NCBI GenBank assembly: GCA_001661245.1
Contig: KV454012.1
Span: 548,174 to 612,173 of the forward strand
Source of the DNA: Pachysolen tannophilus NRRL Y-2460
Taxonomy: Eukaryota > Ascomycota > Pichiomycetes > Alaninales > Pachysolenaceae
Reading direction: 5' to 3'
Length of the DNA stretch: 64,000 bases
A program made the position numbers and the translations under genes. The notes below the pieces were generated by a model, which had not been told where the DNA came from, searched no databases, and saw only the letters and a program-made list of their open reading frames with translations. Shown piece after piece: positions 51,801-62,122 of this stretch; the stretch's first letter is position 1, and the number at the start of each line of letters is the position of its first letter.

Positions 51801-54800
51801 ATTGAGGATGTGATGGAAGCGCTTTGGAAACATTTGAGACCCTCTCCATATTTTCATCAGCATTCACATACAACATTTCGTATTTTGGGTAAATTGGGAG
51901 GAAGAAACCGTAGGTTTTTGAAGCCACCTTCCAATTTGAAAACTGAAGCGGCTGTTTACCAGGAAGTCAATGCCTTATTTGACATACATGGGATTCCAGA
52001 TAAAGTTCCAGTTTCAATTACTCCGGGGGTAAATTCTGCTTTATCTTTGTTAATTGATTTACGTCCGAAGATTCACTACAGAGTCAATGCTTTCAAATAT
52101 TTAAGTTCAATTTTAAAACTTTTTATTGATACTTCTAATATTCCAGAAAACTACTCTGAAAAAGTTGAAGAATGCGTGAATTTTTTGATTCTGGAGCCAT
52201 CGGCTGAGGATAGTAATGTGGCTTTGCAACCAATCAATGTTAAGGATCCAAGTAAGTTAAATAGACAACAAGAGTTATTGGAAAGGCTAATAGAAGCCAT
52301 GTTTTATTCTGTCTCTATTGACGAAATAAAAGAAGAAAGTGAAGAGTTAATTGATGGACTTTGTAAACATATGACTTTATTAGCTCTTGCAAGAGCAGCT
52401 ATTGAAAAACGGAAAGCTGAACGTCCTTTTTCTGTTAATCACTATGAAGGAAAAGTTTTTCTTGATGAACGTGCACTTTTAAATGCTATTTCATACTCTT
52501 TGAGCTTCTATATGGAGGATGTAACAAATTCTGGAATAAAGGCGATCAAAATTATATTTGAGACTAGTGTCACAATATTTGGATCGGTTGAAAATGCATT
52601 GAAGTTTCCTTTTTTGAAACTAATGTTCAGCACATTTCTTCATAACTGCTATGAAGAAGCTTATTTCACAAAACTTGGTGGTTGCATTGGGCTTAAAACG
52701 ATGATAAATGAGTTGGGAATTCCAATATCATGGGTAGCTGGTCGCCAGAGTGAATTTTGCAGTGCCATGTTTTTCATCTTACGTGATACACCAGCAGATG
52801 TGCCCTCTGAAGTTCGTGATATAGCCAAAAAATTGGTTTTAAAGGTATTGACGGATTGTAACAAAGAAGTATCTCAAAAAGATGTTTTTGAGCGTCCGTT
52901 CCAAATTCTAGTTGGCTTATTAGTCACTGATTTAGCCAATCCATCTCAGATTGTTAGAGAAACTGCTCAAGAAGCTTTGAATACTTTATCGAAGACCACT
53001 CAGGTTCCAGTTGCTGTCTTGATGGATAAATGCAAACATGTTTTACTAGCTCCAATTTTTAGCAAACCGTTACGAGCATTACCATTTCCAATGCAAATCG
53101 GAAACATTGATGCTATTACATTTTGTTTAGGTCTTGAAAATACTTTTTTGACATTCAATGATGAATTGAACAGATTGCTTTCGGAGGCCCTTGCTTTGGT
53201 GGATGCTGAAGACGAGTCTTTGATTAGTGCACATCGTATTTATGAGCACAGGACATCGGAGCAACTCATCAAGCTTCGTGTGGTTTGCATTAAATTGCTT
53301 TCGTTAGCTTTGACGAAACCTGATTTTGCTGCTGCCCAACAAGGATCAACTAGAATTCGTGTCTTAGCCGTCTTCTTCAAGACCTTATGTGCCAAATCTT
53401 CGGAAATTATTGATGCATCTCATAATGGTCTTGCTGCTGTATTAGCTCAAAATTCGAAATTACCAAAAGAACTATTGCAAAATGGATTACGTCCGATGTT
53501 GATGAATTTATCAGACCATAAGAAATTAACTGTTAAGGGGCTCGAAGCGCTTTCGCGTTTACTTGAGCTATTGATTTCTTACTTCAAAGTTGAAATTGGT
53601 CGTAAATTACTTGACCATTTAATGGCCTGGGCTCAACCAGCTACGCTTCATCAAATAGCTAGTCAAGAATTGGACAATAACCCCACTGTAAAAATCATTG
53701 TTGCCATTTTGAATATCTTTCATCTTCTACCACCTAAGGCTTATACATTTATGGATGAAATCATGAAAACTCTACAGTATCTAGAAGATAACTTGCACCG
53801 TCGTCAATACTCGCCGTTTCGTGCTCCGATAGCTAAATTTTTGAACAGATTTTCACAGGAGAGTCTTCAATATTTTATTGGTAAATTTGCAACTCGTCCA
53901 GTTGGAGCACGGTTTGCTTACTTTGTTGGATTAGAAAGCTGCGATTCACTTCGTACTGCAGTTAAAGAAAATATTAATGCTTTCTATCAAAATGTTTCGC
54001 AAGAAACAAATAATGATATTAAATGTGTCAAATTTTCTAATTTGGTTGATCTTATTTCTGCCATCTCAGCAAATGATAGTGACTGGTTCAAGTCACAGAA
54101 AAAATTGCTCTTAGATATTTCTTCAGTGGTAGCAGAGGTTTCGAATATTGAGCTTCTGGCGCCCTTGACTTCCCCCATCCATTTCTTAGTTAATCAAGGT
54201 ATTGAAAAATTACAAGAAAATTTTGTTAAATTTTTCTATCTTCAATTAGGAGAAACAGAAGAAGTTATTCTGTTCATTGATCGCTTATGCACACTTAATA
54301 TTCCAATATCCTGGGCATTAGAAAATTTTATCTTTGAAAAAGTCATCAAATCTGAAGATGCTGATCTCCGCAAGCAGTATTTAGTAAAGTCAATTGAATT
54401 AGTAACTTCTGAAGAAACATCGTTAAAAACAAGAGTCCACATTTTCAAAAGAATCATTAATTCCATTTTCATTTATGAAGGCCATAAGAATGGTAATTTG
54501 GATGCACTTGTTGAAAGATCTGATGGTTCTGTAAATTCCGAATGGTTAGATCTTATTCATAATAAGATATGGCGTGCGACTAATAATATTGTAACTATTC
54601 ATACTGCTGGTAGATCTGATGCTTATAGATTTGAATTATTACAAATGACAGCTGTGTTTATAAAATTTGCTTCCGATCTTGTTGCTGACTTGCGAAGGGA
54701 TATGATCAAATTTTGCTGGAACTTCATCAAATTAGAAGACGGTATTACCAAACAAACGGCATATGTTGCTACGGCCTATTTTATTGCAGCCTATGACACA

Positions 54801-57800
54801 CCAGTGAAAATTGTTACTCAAGTATTTGTTGCGTTATTGCGTACTCATCTAATTGATACCAGATATCTAGTCAAACAAGCCCTTGACATATTAGCTCCAG
54901 TAATGCCAAAGCGCATGGAAAACACTGGATCTCCTATGAGTTGGTTAAAGTGGCCTCGAAGGGTTATCTCTGAAGACGGTTTCAATGCAACACAGGTATT
55001 GAACGTGTATCAGTTTATTGTTCAGCATTCTGATTTATTCTTTGTTGCTCGTGATCATTTCATACCAAACATAATTAATTCTATGGGAAAATTAACAATT
55101 TTATCCAACCCTGCTTTGGAGAACCAAATTCTTGCGATTGATCTTGCTCAGCTCATTTTAAACTGGGAGAAAAAGGCGAAGGAACTAAAACCGGAAAATG
55201 CTGATGCAGAGAAAGCTGATGGAAATGCTGAAGCTCTGGAGACGTCAACATCACCATCCGACTCTTTAGATATCACTACTCCTAGTTCATATGAGATTCC
55301 GTTTGCTCAAAGAGAAGCTTGCATTACGTTTTTAATCAGGTACATCTGTATTAGTCCACAACGTGCTTCGGAGCATGAACTTGGTCAAAAGGCATTACAT
55401 ATTTTACATGAATTGTTGGGTACTGATTTTTGGCCTGAAGTTACTGTTAAGTTGGCCTTTTTTGAACGTTTTTTGGTTACAACTGATTTAAATACTAGTA
55501 GTTTATTAGGTTATTGCCTCAATGCTCTTGAAGTTCTTACTGTTGCTTTAGAATGGAAGTCTCAAGAATGGATCATATCGAACCTTTCGTATCTTGAAAA
55601 ATTACTAGAAAAATGTTTACGTTCAGACAATCAAGACATCCAAGAAGTTTTGCAACGCGTTTTATCGATAATTCTTAATGCAATCAACTCTCAGAAAGCA
55701 TCAGAAGATGAAATGCAATCAGAAGAAATCAAGGCTTTTTTGGCATTGATAGTTAACATTATTTCTGAAGATTTATCTAATACCTCTTCCGTTGCTGCAG
55801 GTGTTACATTATGCTGGACATTGGTTCAATACGATCCGTCATCTTTGGATTCGCTATTACCAACGATCATGCGTACATTTGGTAGGCTCTGCAAAGATCA
55901 TATTTCTTTAGCGCATCTGGCACAGTCTCATGACGGTGCAAATGCTTCTTCAACAGATTTTGAAGCTAGGACAACAACTCGATTATTAGAGAAAATATTG
56001 AATTTAGCTTCAATGAGAATCTCGTACCTTGGAGATCAACGTCGTGTTTTCCTATCCTTGTTAGCACAGTTGATTGAAAGGTCTCTTGATAAAGAGACAC
56101 TTCAAAAAATTATCAAAATCGTTCGAGATTGGGTTTTCACTAAAAACAATCTGTATCCAACAATAAAGGAAAAAGCTGCTATTTTAACAAAAATGATGGT
56201 ATTTGAAATTAGAGGTGAACCTTCTTTATCCAACGAATTTTATCAAATTATTGTTGATATATTCGAAGATAAATCATTGGCCTGCAGTGAGTTGACTGTT
56301 CGTATGGAACAACCATTTTTGGTGGGAACTCGTTTATCAGATGTCAAAATTCGGCAAAAATTGGTTTCTTTGTTAAATGACAGTTTAGAGGAGGATATCA
56401 GTAAAAGGCTTTTTTATATTATTCGTGAACAAAATTGGGAATACCTTGGAGACTATCCTTGGTTGAATCAAGCTTTACAATTACTTTATGGATCATTTGA
56501 TTTTGATTATGAACTTAAACTTGAAAATTCTGAGTACAAATTTGCTTCATTATCGGACATTGAAGAAGGATTGACTATCAATGAAGTCGATAAAAAAGTT
56601 AAGGAGACTATCAAATCTGAATCAACAGAAAGTAATGACAAGACGGTGAAGGATCAGGAGGATTTATCCGAGGACAAGAAAACGGATGCAGAAAGTTCTG
56701 ATCTAAAAGAAAAAGTTGAGGATGTCAATCTGGAAGATAAAGACGAAGATGTAAAGGTTACTACTGAAGAGGATGTAACAGAAGAGAAAACTTTGAAGAC
56801 TAGTGTTATTGATGAAAATGCGAAACTGAAACTTCAGGAGTTTCTAAATAATCATCAGAGCTTTATTAAATCAACGAGTTTGCTTAAGACTGGAGATCTC
56901 ATCGTTCCATTTACTGACCTTTTATATCAGAGTGCAGAAACAATACATGCTGCGTGGGTTAATCTTTTTCCTATTGCTTGTTCAAAATCTATTCCTCGTC
57001 GTGATGAAATGGACTTCACCCGTTATTTAGTCCAGTTGCTATCTAAGGATTATCATGCTCGTCAACAAGATAGCCGCCCAAATGTTATTATTTCATTATT
57101 GGAAGGAATATCTAAGTGTTCTGAGTTTCAACTACCACCTCACCTAGTAAAATATCTTGGTGTAAACTTTGATTCGTGGTACCCAGCAATTAAGATTCTT
57201 GAAGATATTGATGCGAACCCAATAGTAGAAAATGATAAGATTCGTCAAACTAATCAAGATGCTCTTCTTGAAATGTACTCGAGTTTGCAGGAGGATGATA
57301 TGTTTTACGGTCTATGGAGAAGACGCGCAAAATATTCTGAGACTAATATTGCTCTTTCATATGAGCAAATTGGATTATGGGATAAAGCTATTCAACTTTA
57401 CGAAGCTGCCCAAATTAAAGCTCGTAGCGGAGTTTTACCTTTTAGCGAATCTGAGTATTCTCTTTGGGAAGATAATTGGATTTTATGTGCAGAAAAGTTA
57501 CAGCATTGGGATATTTTAACCGAACTCGCTAAGCATGAAGGTTTCACTGATTTGTTACTTGAATGTGGCTGGAGAGTTGCTGATTGGACTGCTGATAGGG
57601 AACCTCTTGAGCAAGCTGTAAAAACTGTTATGGATGTTCCTACTCCACGTCGTCAAGTTTTTCAAACTTTCTTATGTTTACAAGGATTTGCGCAACAGAA
57701 GGATACATTGCAGGAAGTATCTCGATACTGCGATGAAGGTATTCAGTTGGCATTGCGTAAATGGCATTCTTTGCCTGAACGATTTACAAATGCGCATGTG

Positions 57801-60605
57801 GCTCTATTACATACCTTTCAACAATATGTTGAGTTTATGGAAGCTAGTCAAGTTTATGGTAGCCTTTCGACTACTAGTGCTCAAAATCTAGACGTGAAAT
57901 CACAGGAGCTCAAGCGTGTATTACAAGCTTGGCGTGAGCGTTTGCCAAACACTTGGGATGACATAAACATCTGGAATGATCTTGTAACTTGGCGTCAGCA
58001 TGCATTTGGAGTTATTAATCGTGTTTATATGCCGTTTATTCCAGCATTACAACAGGCAAATGGAAATAACAATGCCAATTCATACGCTTATCGTGGATAT
58101 CACGAAATTGCTTGGGTTATAAATAGATTCGCTCATGTTGCCCGGAAACATGATATGCCAGAAGTCTGTATAAATCAATTAACTAAAATTTATACACTTC
58201 CAAATATTGAGATTCAAGAAGCTTTTTTGAAGCTTAGGGAACAAGCAAAATGTCATTATCAAAACGAGAACGAATTAAATACTGGTCTAGATGTCATTAG
58301 TAATACTAATCTTGTTTATTTTGCAACCCAGCAAAAAGCTGAATTTTTCACATTGAAGGGAATGTTTTTAGCTAAGTTAAATGTTATGGAGGAGGCCAAT
58401 CAAGCTTTTGCCACAGCGGTTCAAATTGATTTGAATTTGCCAAAAGCATGGGCTGAATGGGGGTTTTTCAACGATCGAAGATTCAAAGAAAATCCTAATG
58501 AAATATTTTATGCAAACAATGCAATCAGCTGCTACTTACAGGCTGCTGGTCTCTATAAATGTGGTAAGACAAGAAAATTGCTCAGTAGAATTCTTTGGCT
58601 TGTCAGCTTAGATGATGCTACAGGAACCTTAGCTTCTGCTTTTGAAACTTACCGCGGAGAAGTTCCAGTTTGGTATTGGATTACATTTATCCCACAATTG
58701 TTGACATCATTGTCGCATAAAGAAGCTAGATTGGTACGTCAAGTTTTGATCAATATTGCGAGAACATATCCCCAAGCTTTACATTTTCAACTTAGGACCA
58801 CTAAGGAGGATTTTGCTGTTATCAAAAGAGACGTCACAGCCCGTCAAACACCAACTAACCCTACCGATGGTGATGGTAATGCTGGTCAATCACAAACAGG
58901 AACACCACAACTTGGGCAGGCTACTCCTCATGCTGCTTCTATTGGGTTTAGTCCAATTGGTTCTCGTCAACCATGGGAACATGTTGAAGAAATTATGGGT
59001 ATTTTGAAAACGGCTTATCCTCTACTTGCTCTTTCTTTAGAGTCATTAGTGGATCAAATTACGCAAAGATTCAAATGCAGTAGTGATGAAGATGTTTACA
59101 GACTTGTTGTTGCATTGTATAATGATGGTGTTTCATACCTCAACCGTTTAGGAAATCCAACTCAAGATGCTAAATTACCTCCTTCTACTGAAGTTAATAT
59201 TAGTAAATTTGCTGACACTGTTCTACCAAGAAATATCAGAGCAGAATTTGAACAAGATGTTATAACAAGTAAACCAAATTTGGAAACTTATATATCGAAA
59301 TTGAGGAGATGGCGTGATCGTATGGAATTGAAGTTGGATAGAAGATTTAACAAGATTAACTTAGAAATTTTATGTCCACATCTTAGCGAATTCCATCACA
59401 AGAAATTTGAGTATATCGAAATTCCTGGACAATATTTATTAAATAAAGACAACAATAGCCATTTTATAAAAATTGAACGGTTCTTCCCTGTGGTCGATTT
59501 AGTTCGTGGTCCGGCTTCGTGTTACAAACGGTTGACAATTCGTGGTCATGACGGTAGTTTACATCCATTCGCTGTACAATTCCCGGCTGCACGCCATTGT
59601 CGTCGTGAAGAACGTATTTTCCAGCTCTTCCGCATATTTAACGAAGCTTTGTCGAGTAAAGTTCAGACTCGTCGTCGTAATATTCAATTTACTTTACCAA
59701 CTGCTGTTCCATTATCTCCTCATATCCGTATTATGACAGATGATAAGAGATATGTTAATATGTTATCGATTTATGAAGAGTACTGTCGTCAAAATAATCA
59801 AAGCCGTGATGAACCACTTGCTTATACTATTCAAAAATTACGTGCTGCTTTTGACCCACGTTTACCAAAACCTGATTTAATCAGTATAAGGACAGAAATT
59901 TTAGCTGCTATCCAATCATTATTGGTTCCAGGTACAGTTCTAAAAGATTATTTCACAAAATTGTATCCAAAATTTGAGGATTTCTGGTTATTTCGGAAAC
60001 AGTTTACTTCGCAATATGCAACATTCATCTTCACTACTTATATGATGTCCATAAATAGTCGTCAACCTCAAAAAATCCATATAAACCATGGATCTGGTAA
60101 TATTTGGACTTCTGAAATGCTTCCATGTAAGATTGCTTGTGGAAGGACTACCAGTACAGCTTTCAAAGATAGTACTTTGGATATCTCGAATCAACGTGCT
60201 GCTCCTTTATTACATAACGCAGAACCTATTCCGTTCCGTTTAACACCTAATATTCAGAAACTTATTGGTGAAGCTGGATTAGAGGGTATATTATCTGTCA
60301 ATGTTTTAACCATTGCCAACAGTCTTTCAGATCCAGATTTTGATATGGAACAATATCTTAGTTTGTTTGTGCGTGACGAAATTATTTCTTGGTTTACTCA
60401 ACAACATCGTCCAAGTGCTCAAGATCCGCAATTACGTGAAATTGTTAGAGTTAATGTAGAGCTACTTGTCAAGCGTGTTCTGCAACTTGGAAGTCAAGGT
60501 ACAAAACCTGGAGTTGCTTCGCAATTTGTTTTAGATTTGATTGCCCAGGCAGTCAATCCTCGTAATCTTGCCGCAATTGATACTTTATGGATGTCATATC
60601 TTTAG
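48837..60605 (+). CDS. TRA1: Tra1/TRRAP, PIKK-like pseudokinase subunit of SAGA and NuA4 (3922 aa)
   Basis: Tra1 is the activator-binding scaffold shared by the SAGA and NuA4 histone acetyltransferase complexes. A HEAT-repeat solenoid fills about residues 1-2750, and a conserved stretch (FDDRVLIGDG, ETLRPLAYSTVADFIHNVR) sits at about 375-400. The FAT domain begins at about 2790 (LWRRRAKYSETNIALSYEQI). The PI3K-like domain starts at about 3545 and lacks catalytic residues: where kinases have DRHxxN and DFG, it reads KIHINHGSGNIWTSE, as known for this family. FATC ends in IDTLWMSYL. Against S. cerevisiae (3744 aa) the extra length comes from a Ser-Gln repeat (about 163-176), a Lys/Glu-rich insert (about 490-625) and an acidic insert (about 2585-2665). 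One uninterrupted exon. Confidence 0.97.
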   Translation: MSYTVHLDGFASKLSDQSTDFKTKTSLLSELCDMIETFNGTQEYEYFLKTLVPIFLNNLESVPITFMSSTHEHKLRNLILKIIHRSAMNDIFKPYANDILESLMKLLKTENEENGVLCMKIITSLHKSYKQDLGEKVGPFVDIIVEIYTNMPQVVEETFNNPNLQSQSQSQSQSQAQSQSPNINNSASSPLANQSPRPLSPSLSPNDESQTKILAKSMHSFKTLAECPITMVSLYSSYRNLIQTSMPTFLPHVIDILSLQAKPQQDARLLAEQKNERLISLTPAIKNRAAFCDFILGQVKAASFVAYIFIRGYALNIMTNFTDIIPDLIIRLLQDCPSELSAARKELLHATRHILSTSFRTMFIPKIDLLFDDRVLIGDGLTSYETLRPLAYSTVADFIHNVRAELTPEQIWKTVRIYCKNLQDSSLALTVQIMSAKLLLNLVERVMKLPSKLESRQLFMLIIDAYAKRFASLNRQHDYIMHQHDLYTKKKQEKEKLQENLLVKRNSLELLKNNQQQKTLKTEENGTKQHDKLNIEDVEMKHADDELKEEENNHNQEEENEQQQKNSDEKMQIDEDGDQNDEKMNDAEESTESRKVKSEENEEPKQVKKIQEKLEKPDSEADQKEELCIFNIDQVSATVIAPKSTTDPLKDSRYLFRTLMSFLKSVIFGLKNCNPSPPSNDYNSQTWNSSARIFTNEELNILRNLYKEGISGLRFFRSFKPTLPPQLAKHSFDITGPNLPITSSKDEKDLMEIFATMFIHIDPATFNEIVQSEMPFLYVSVLENAALLHIPQFFLASEITTSNFSGILISFLKTKLPELGEVDIIKSSILMRLFKLCFMSVNLFPSANESVIVPHLNELILDSLKLTTTAKEPLDYFYLIRTLFRSIAGGRFENLYKEIMPLLQVFLESLSRMIETARRPHERDIYVELCLTVPVRLCVLVPHLSYLMRPLVYALNGSQELVSQGLRTLELCVDNFTAEYFDPIIEPVIEDVMEALWKHLRPSPYFHQHSHTTFRILGKLGGRNRRFLKPPSNLKTEAAVYQEVNALFDIHGIPDKVPVSITPGVNSALSLLIDLRPKIHYRVNAFKYLSSILKLFIDTSNIPENYSEKVEECVNFLILEPSAEDSNVALQPINVKDPSKLNRQQELLERLIEAMFYSVSIDEIKEESEELIDGLCKHMTLLALARAAIEKRKAERPFSVNHYEGKVFLDERALLNAISYSLSFYMEDVTNSGIKAIKIIFETSVTIFGSVENALKFPFLKLMFSTFLHNCYEEAYFTKLGGCIGLKTMINELGIPISWVAGRQSEFCSAMFFILRDTPADVPSEVRDIAKKLVLKVLTDCNKEVSQKDVFERPFQILVGLLVTDLANPSQIVRETAQEALNTLSKTTQVPVAVLMDKCKHVLLAPIFSKPLRALPFPMQIGNIDAITFCLGLENTFLTFNDELNRLLSEALALVDAEDESLISAHRIYEHRTSEQLIKLRVVCIKLLSLALTKPDFAAAQQGSTRIRVLAVFFKTLCAKSSEIIDASHNGLAAVLAQNSKLPKELLQNGLRPMLMNLSDHKKLTVKGLEALSRLLELLISYFKVEIGRKLLDHLMAWAQPATLHQIASQELDNNPTVKIIVAILNIFHLLPPKAYTFMDEIMKTLQYLEDNLHRRQYSPFRAPIAKFLNRFSQESLQYFIGKFATRPVGARFAYFVGLESCDSLRTAVKENINAFYQNVSQETNNDIKCVKFSNLVDLISAISANDSDWFKSQKKLLLDISSVVAEVSNIELLAPLTSPIHFLVNQGIEKLQENFVKFFYLQLGETEEVILFIDRLCTLNIPISWALENFIFEKVIKSEDADLRKQYLVKSIELVTSEETSLKTRVHIFKRIINSIFIYEGHKNGNLDALVERSDGSVNSEWLDLIHNKIWRATNNIVTIHTAGRSDAYRFELLQMTAVFIKFASDLVADLRRDMIKFCWNFIKLEDGITKQTAYVATAYFIAAYDTPVKIVTQVFVALLRTHLIDTRYLVKQALDILAPVMPKRMENTGSPMSWLKWPRRVISEDGFNATQVLNVYQFIVQHSDLFFVARDHFIPNIINSMGKLTILSNPALENQILAIDLAQLILNWEKKAKELKPENADAEKADGNAEALETSTSPSDSLDITTPSSYEIPFAQREACITFLIRYICISPQRASEHELGQKALHILHELLGTDFWPEVTVKLAFFERFLVTTDLNTSSLLGYCLNALEVLTVALEWKSQEWIISNLSYLEKLLEKCLRSDNQDIQEVLQRVLSIILNAINSQKASEDEMQSEEIKAFLALIVNIISEDLSNTSSVAAGVTLCWTLVQYDPSSLDSLLPTIMRTFGRLCKDHISLAHLAQSHDGANASSTDFEARTTTRLLEKILNLASMRISYLGDQRRVFLSLLAQLIERSLDKETLQKIIKIVRDWVFTKNNLYPTIKEKAAILTKMMVFEIRGEPSLSNEFYQIIVDIFEDKSLACSELTVRMEQPFLVGTRLSDVKIRQKLVSLLNDSLEEDISKRLFYIIREQNWEYLGDYPWLNQALQLLYGSFDFDYELKLENSEYKFASLSDIEEGLTINEVDKKVKETIKSESTESNDKTVKDQEDLSEDKKTDAESSDLKEKVEDVNLEDKDEDVKVTTEEDVTEEKTLKTSVIDENAKLKLQEFLNNHQSFIKSTSLLKTGDLIVPFTDLLYQSAETIHAAWVNLFPIACSKSIPRRDEMDFTRYLVQLLSKDYHARQQDSRPNVIISLLEGISKCSEFQLPPHLVKYLGVNFDSWYPAIKILEDIDANPIVENDKIRQTNQDALLEMYSSLQEDDMFYGLWRRRAKYSETNIALSYEQIGLWDKAIQLYEAAQIKARSGVLPFSESEYSLWEDNWILCAEKLQHWDILTELAKHEGFTDLLLECGWRVADWTADREPLEQAVKTVMDVPTPRRQVFQTFLCLQGFAQQKDTLQEVSRYCDEGIQLALRKWHSLPERFTNAHVALLHTFQQYVEFMEASQVYGSLSTTSAQNLDVKSQELKRVLQAWRERLPNTWDDINIWNDLVTWRQHAFGVINRVYMPFIPALQQANGNNNANSYAYRGYHEIAWVINRFAHVARKHDMPEVCINQLTKIYTLPNIEIQEAFLKLREQAKCHYQNENELNTGLDVISNTNLVYFATQQKAEFFTLKGMFLAKLNVMEEANQAFATAVQIDLNLPKAWAEWGFFNDRRFKENPNEIFYANNAISCYLQAAGLYKCGKTRKLLSRILWLVSLDDATGTLASAFETYRGEVPVWYWITFIPQLLTSLSHKEARLVRQVLINIARTYPQALHFQLRTTKEDFAVIKRDVTARQTPTNPTDGDGNAGQSQTGTPQLGQATPHAASIGFSPIGSRQPWEHVEEIMGILKTAYPLLALSLESLVDQITQRFKCSSDEDVYRLVVALYNDGVSYLNRLGNPTQDAKLPPSTEVNISKFADTVLPRNIRAEFEQDVITSKPNLETYISKLRRWRDRMELKLDRRFNKINLEILCPHLSEFHHKKFEYIEIPGQYLLNKDNNSHFIKIERFFPVVDLVRGPASCYKRLTIRGHDGSLHPFAVQFPAARHCRREERIFQLFRIFNEALSSKVQTRRRNIQFTLPTAVPLSPHIRIMTDDKRYVNMLSIYEEYCRQNNQSRDEPLAYTIQKLRAAFDPRLPKPDLISIRTEILAAIQSLLVPGTVLKDYFTKLYPKFEDFWLFRKQFTSQYATFIFTTYMMSINSRQPQKIHINHGSGNIWTSEMLPCKIACGRTTSTAFKDSTLDISNQRAAPLLHNAEPIPFRLTPNIQKLIGEAGLEGILSVNVLTIANSLSDPDFDMEQYLSLFVRDEIISWFTQQHRPSAQDPQLREIVRVNVELLVKRVLQLGSQGTKPGVASQFVLDLIAQAVNPRNLAAIDTLWMSYL

Positions 60606-60900
60606 GCGTCATTCTATATTTTTCATAAAATATTATTGCTCTTTTTCTTTTTCTTTTTCTTTTATTTTCTTTTTTTTTTTATTAAATTTATTATTTTTAT
60701 TCAATGTTCAAAGATCAGTATGTATTTTTATTTACTTTAAATTTAGTTTTATTTTACAAGCTAGAAGTTCAAACATTTCATTTTAATGGAAAATTTTTGT
60801 TAATAGGTAATATATATATATATATATATTTAATGTATTTTACGACTATTGTTTTTCAGCTCCATCATAGTGAAAACAACTTTTATGACAACTGGATTGA

Positions 60901-61856
60901 TTATACGAGAAACTGTTTTTCAAGTTGCGACCGATAAATAGTTGGGATCTCATTTTTCTGATTAGCATGTTGTTCAGTAGATCTATCAGTCATATTTAGT
61001 TTTCTTCTTAAACATATGTAATAAAATAAAGAATTAAAAACGCTTGTTAAAAAGCATAAAGAATTAACTGTTAGACTAAGACATGCCATAACTCTAACAA
61101 AAGTTGTCATGTCCACCTCTACTTTCTCAGACCCGACTGTATTACCTTTGTTATCAACTTGATCGACATAACTATAGCCCATTGTTTTATTACTTCCAAA
61201 ACAACGAATTGTCAGGATTAAACTGAGTATAACCCCAATAAATTGGATTCCAGATAAAGAACAAATCACTCCAAAGGAAAAAATATTTATGTTACTTTCA
61301 ATCACCACTTGAAATGAAAAAATGAAAACGAAAACCTTTCCAAATAAATATTAAAAGTTAGAATTATCTTATAATCTTTTTGCAATTCCCATATATCTTG
61401 CAAAAAAAAAAAAAAAAAAAAAAATGGTAAAACACTTACACTGAGCAAATTAAATAAAGCTGAAAACAATTGGGTTACAGGTCTATCTTTGATATCATCC
61501 ATTTCCATTAACAAAAGGGACATCAAGTACATGAGAGCTACAAACACATAAAAGCCTGGAATTGAAACTGATAAAAATTCCAAAAGCTTAACGTTTTTGC
61601 TTGGTGGATAAGTTGATATAAAAGCACCATATCTGAAAATTCTATTTTGTTGAACTGGAGCATCAAGACTTATATCTTCCATTACTGGTAAATTATCATT
61701 CAGCAAATTTTCTTCCTCATATGATTGAAAATTACTAAGATTTATAGATTCCAATTCATTTCTATATGCATGTGATGGTGGACCCAAACTATTGCCAAGC
61801 TCAACATGGTGATGATTCCCATTACTATCTCGATTATCCATATTCCCACTGCTCAT
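60901..61856 (-). CDS. Four-helix membrane protein of unknown function, one intron (283 aa)
   Basis: Exon 1 is 61440-61856 (ATG at 61856) and exon 2 is 60901-61335. Joined in phase 0, the product has an Asn/Glu-rich cytosolic N-terminus of about 85 residues. Hydrophobic segments follow: LLEFLSVSIPGFYVFVALMY, a helix that spans the splice junction (FSALFNLLS joined to VFVFIFSFQVVIE), IFSFGVICSLSGIQFIGVIL, and VMACLSLTVNSLCFLTSVFN. A basic motif LRRKLN closes the last helix. Without splicing the frame runs into poly-Phe from a T run in the intron, so the intron is needed. I do not recognise the family. It converges with TRA1, about 295 bp away. Confidence 0.72.
61336..61439 (-). other. Intron of the four-helix membrane protein gene (104 nt)
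   Basis: On the minus strand the donor is GTAAGT (starting at 61439), the branch point is TTCTAAC and the acceptor is GGAAAG (ending at 61336). A T run of over 20 follows the donor. Another AG lies further on (CATTTCAAG) but would put the frame into a stop, so the acceptor at 61336 is preferred. Confidence 0.72.
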
Positions 61857-62122
61857 TCTTCAAACTCTCAACTCCAACAAAACCCCTTTAAAATGAAATT
61901 GAAGCGAAATAGCAACCTCTGCTCAACATATATAACCATTTTCTCTTGTACTTCAATTTATTGTATATGTGTAACATTATGCATATGCATCTTTCTTTCA
62001 ACTTTTTTTTTTATTATTCACACAAAAGACATTCAAGAAATCATGAATTGAAATTTTCTTTATACAAGTAATGGATATATGTATAGTTCATGTAATTGTT
62101 CCTAGTTCTTAGCTTTCAAATC

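Noticed and set aside
59988-60194. Antisense open frames within TRA1 and other long genes
   Set aside because: They are shadows of a strongly conserved coding strand, with no start context or family resemblance.
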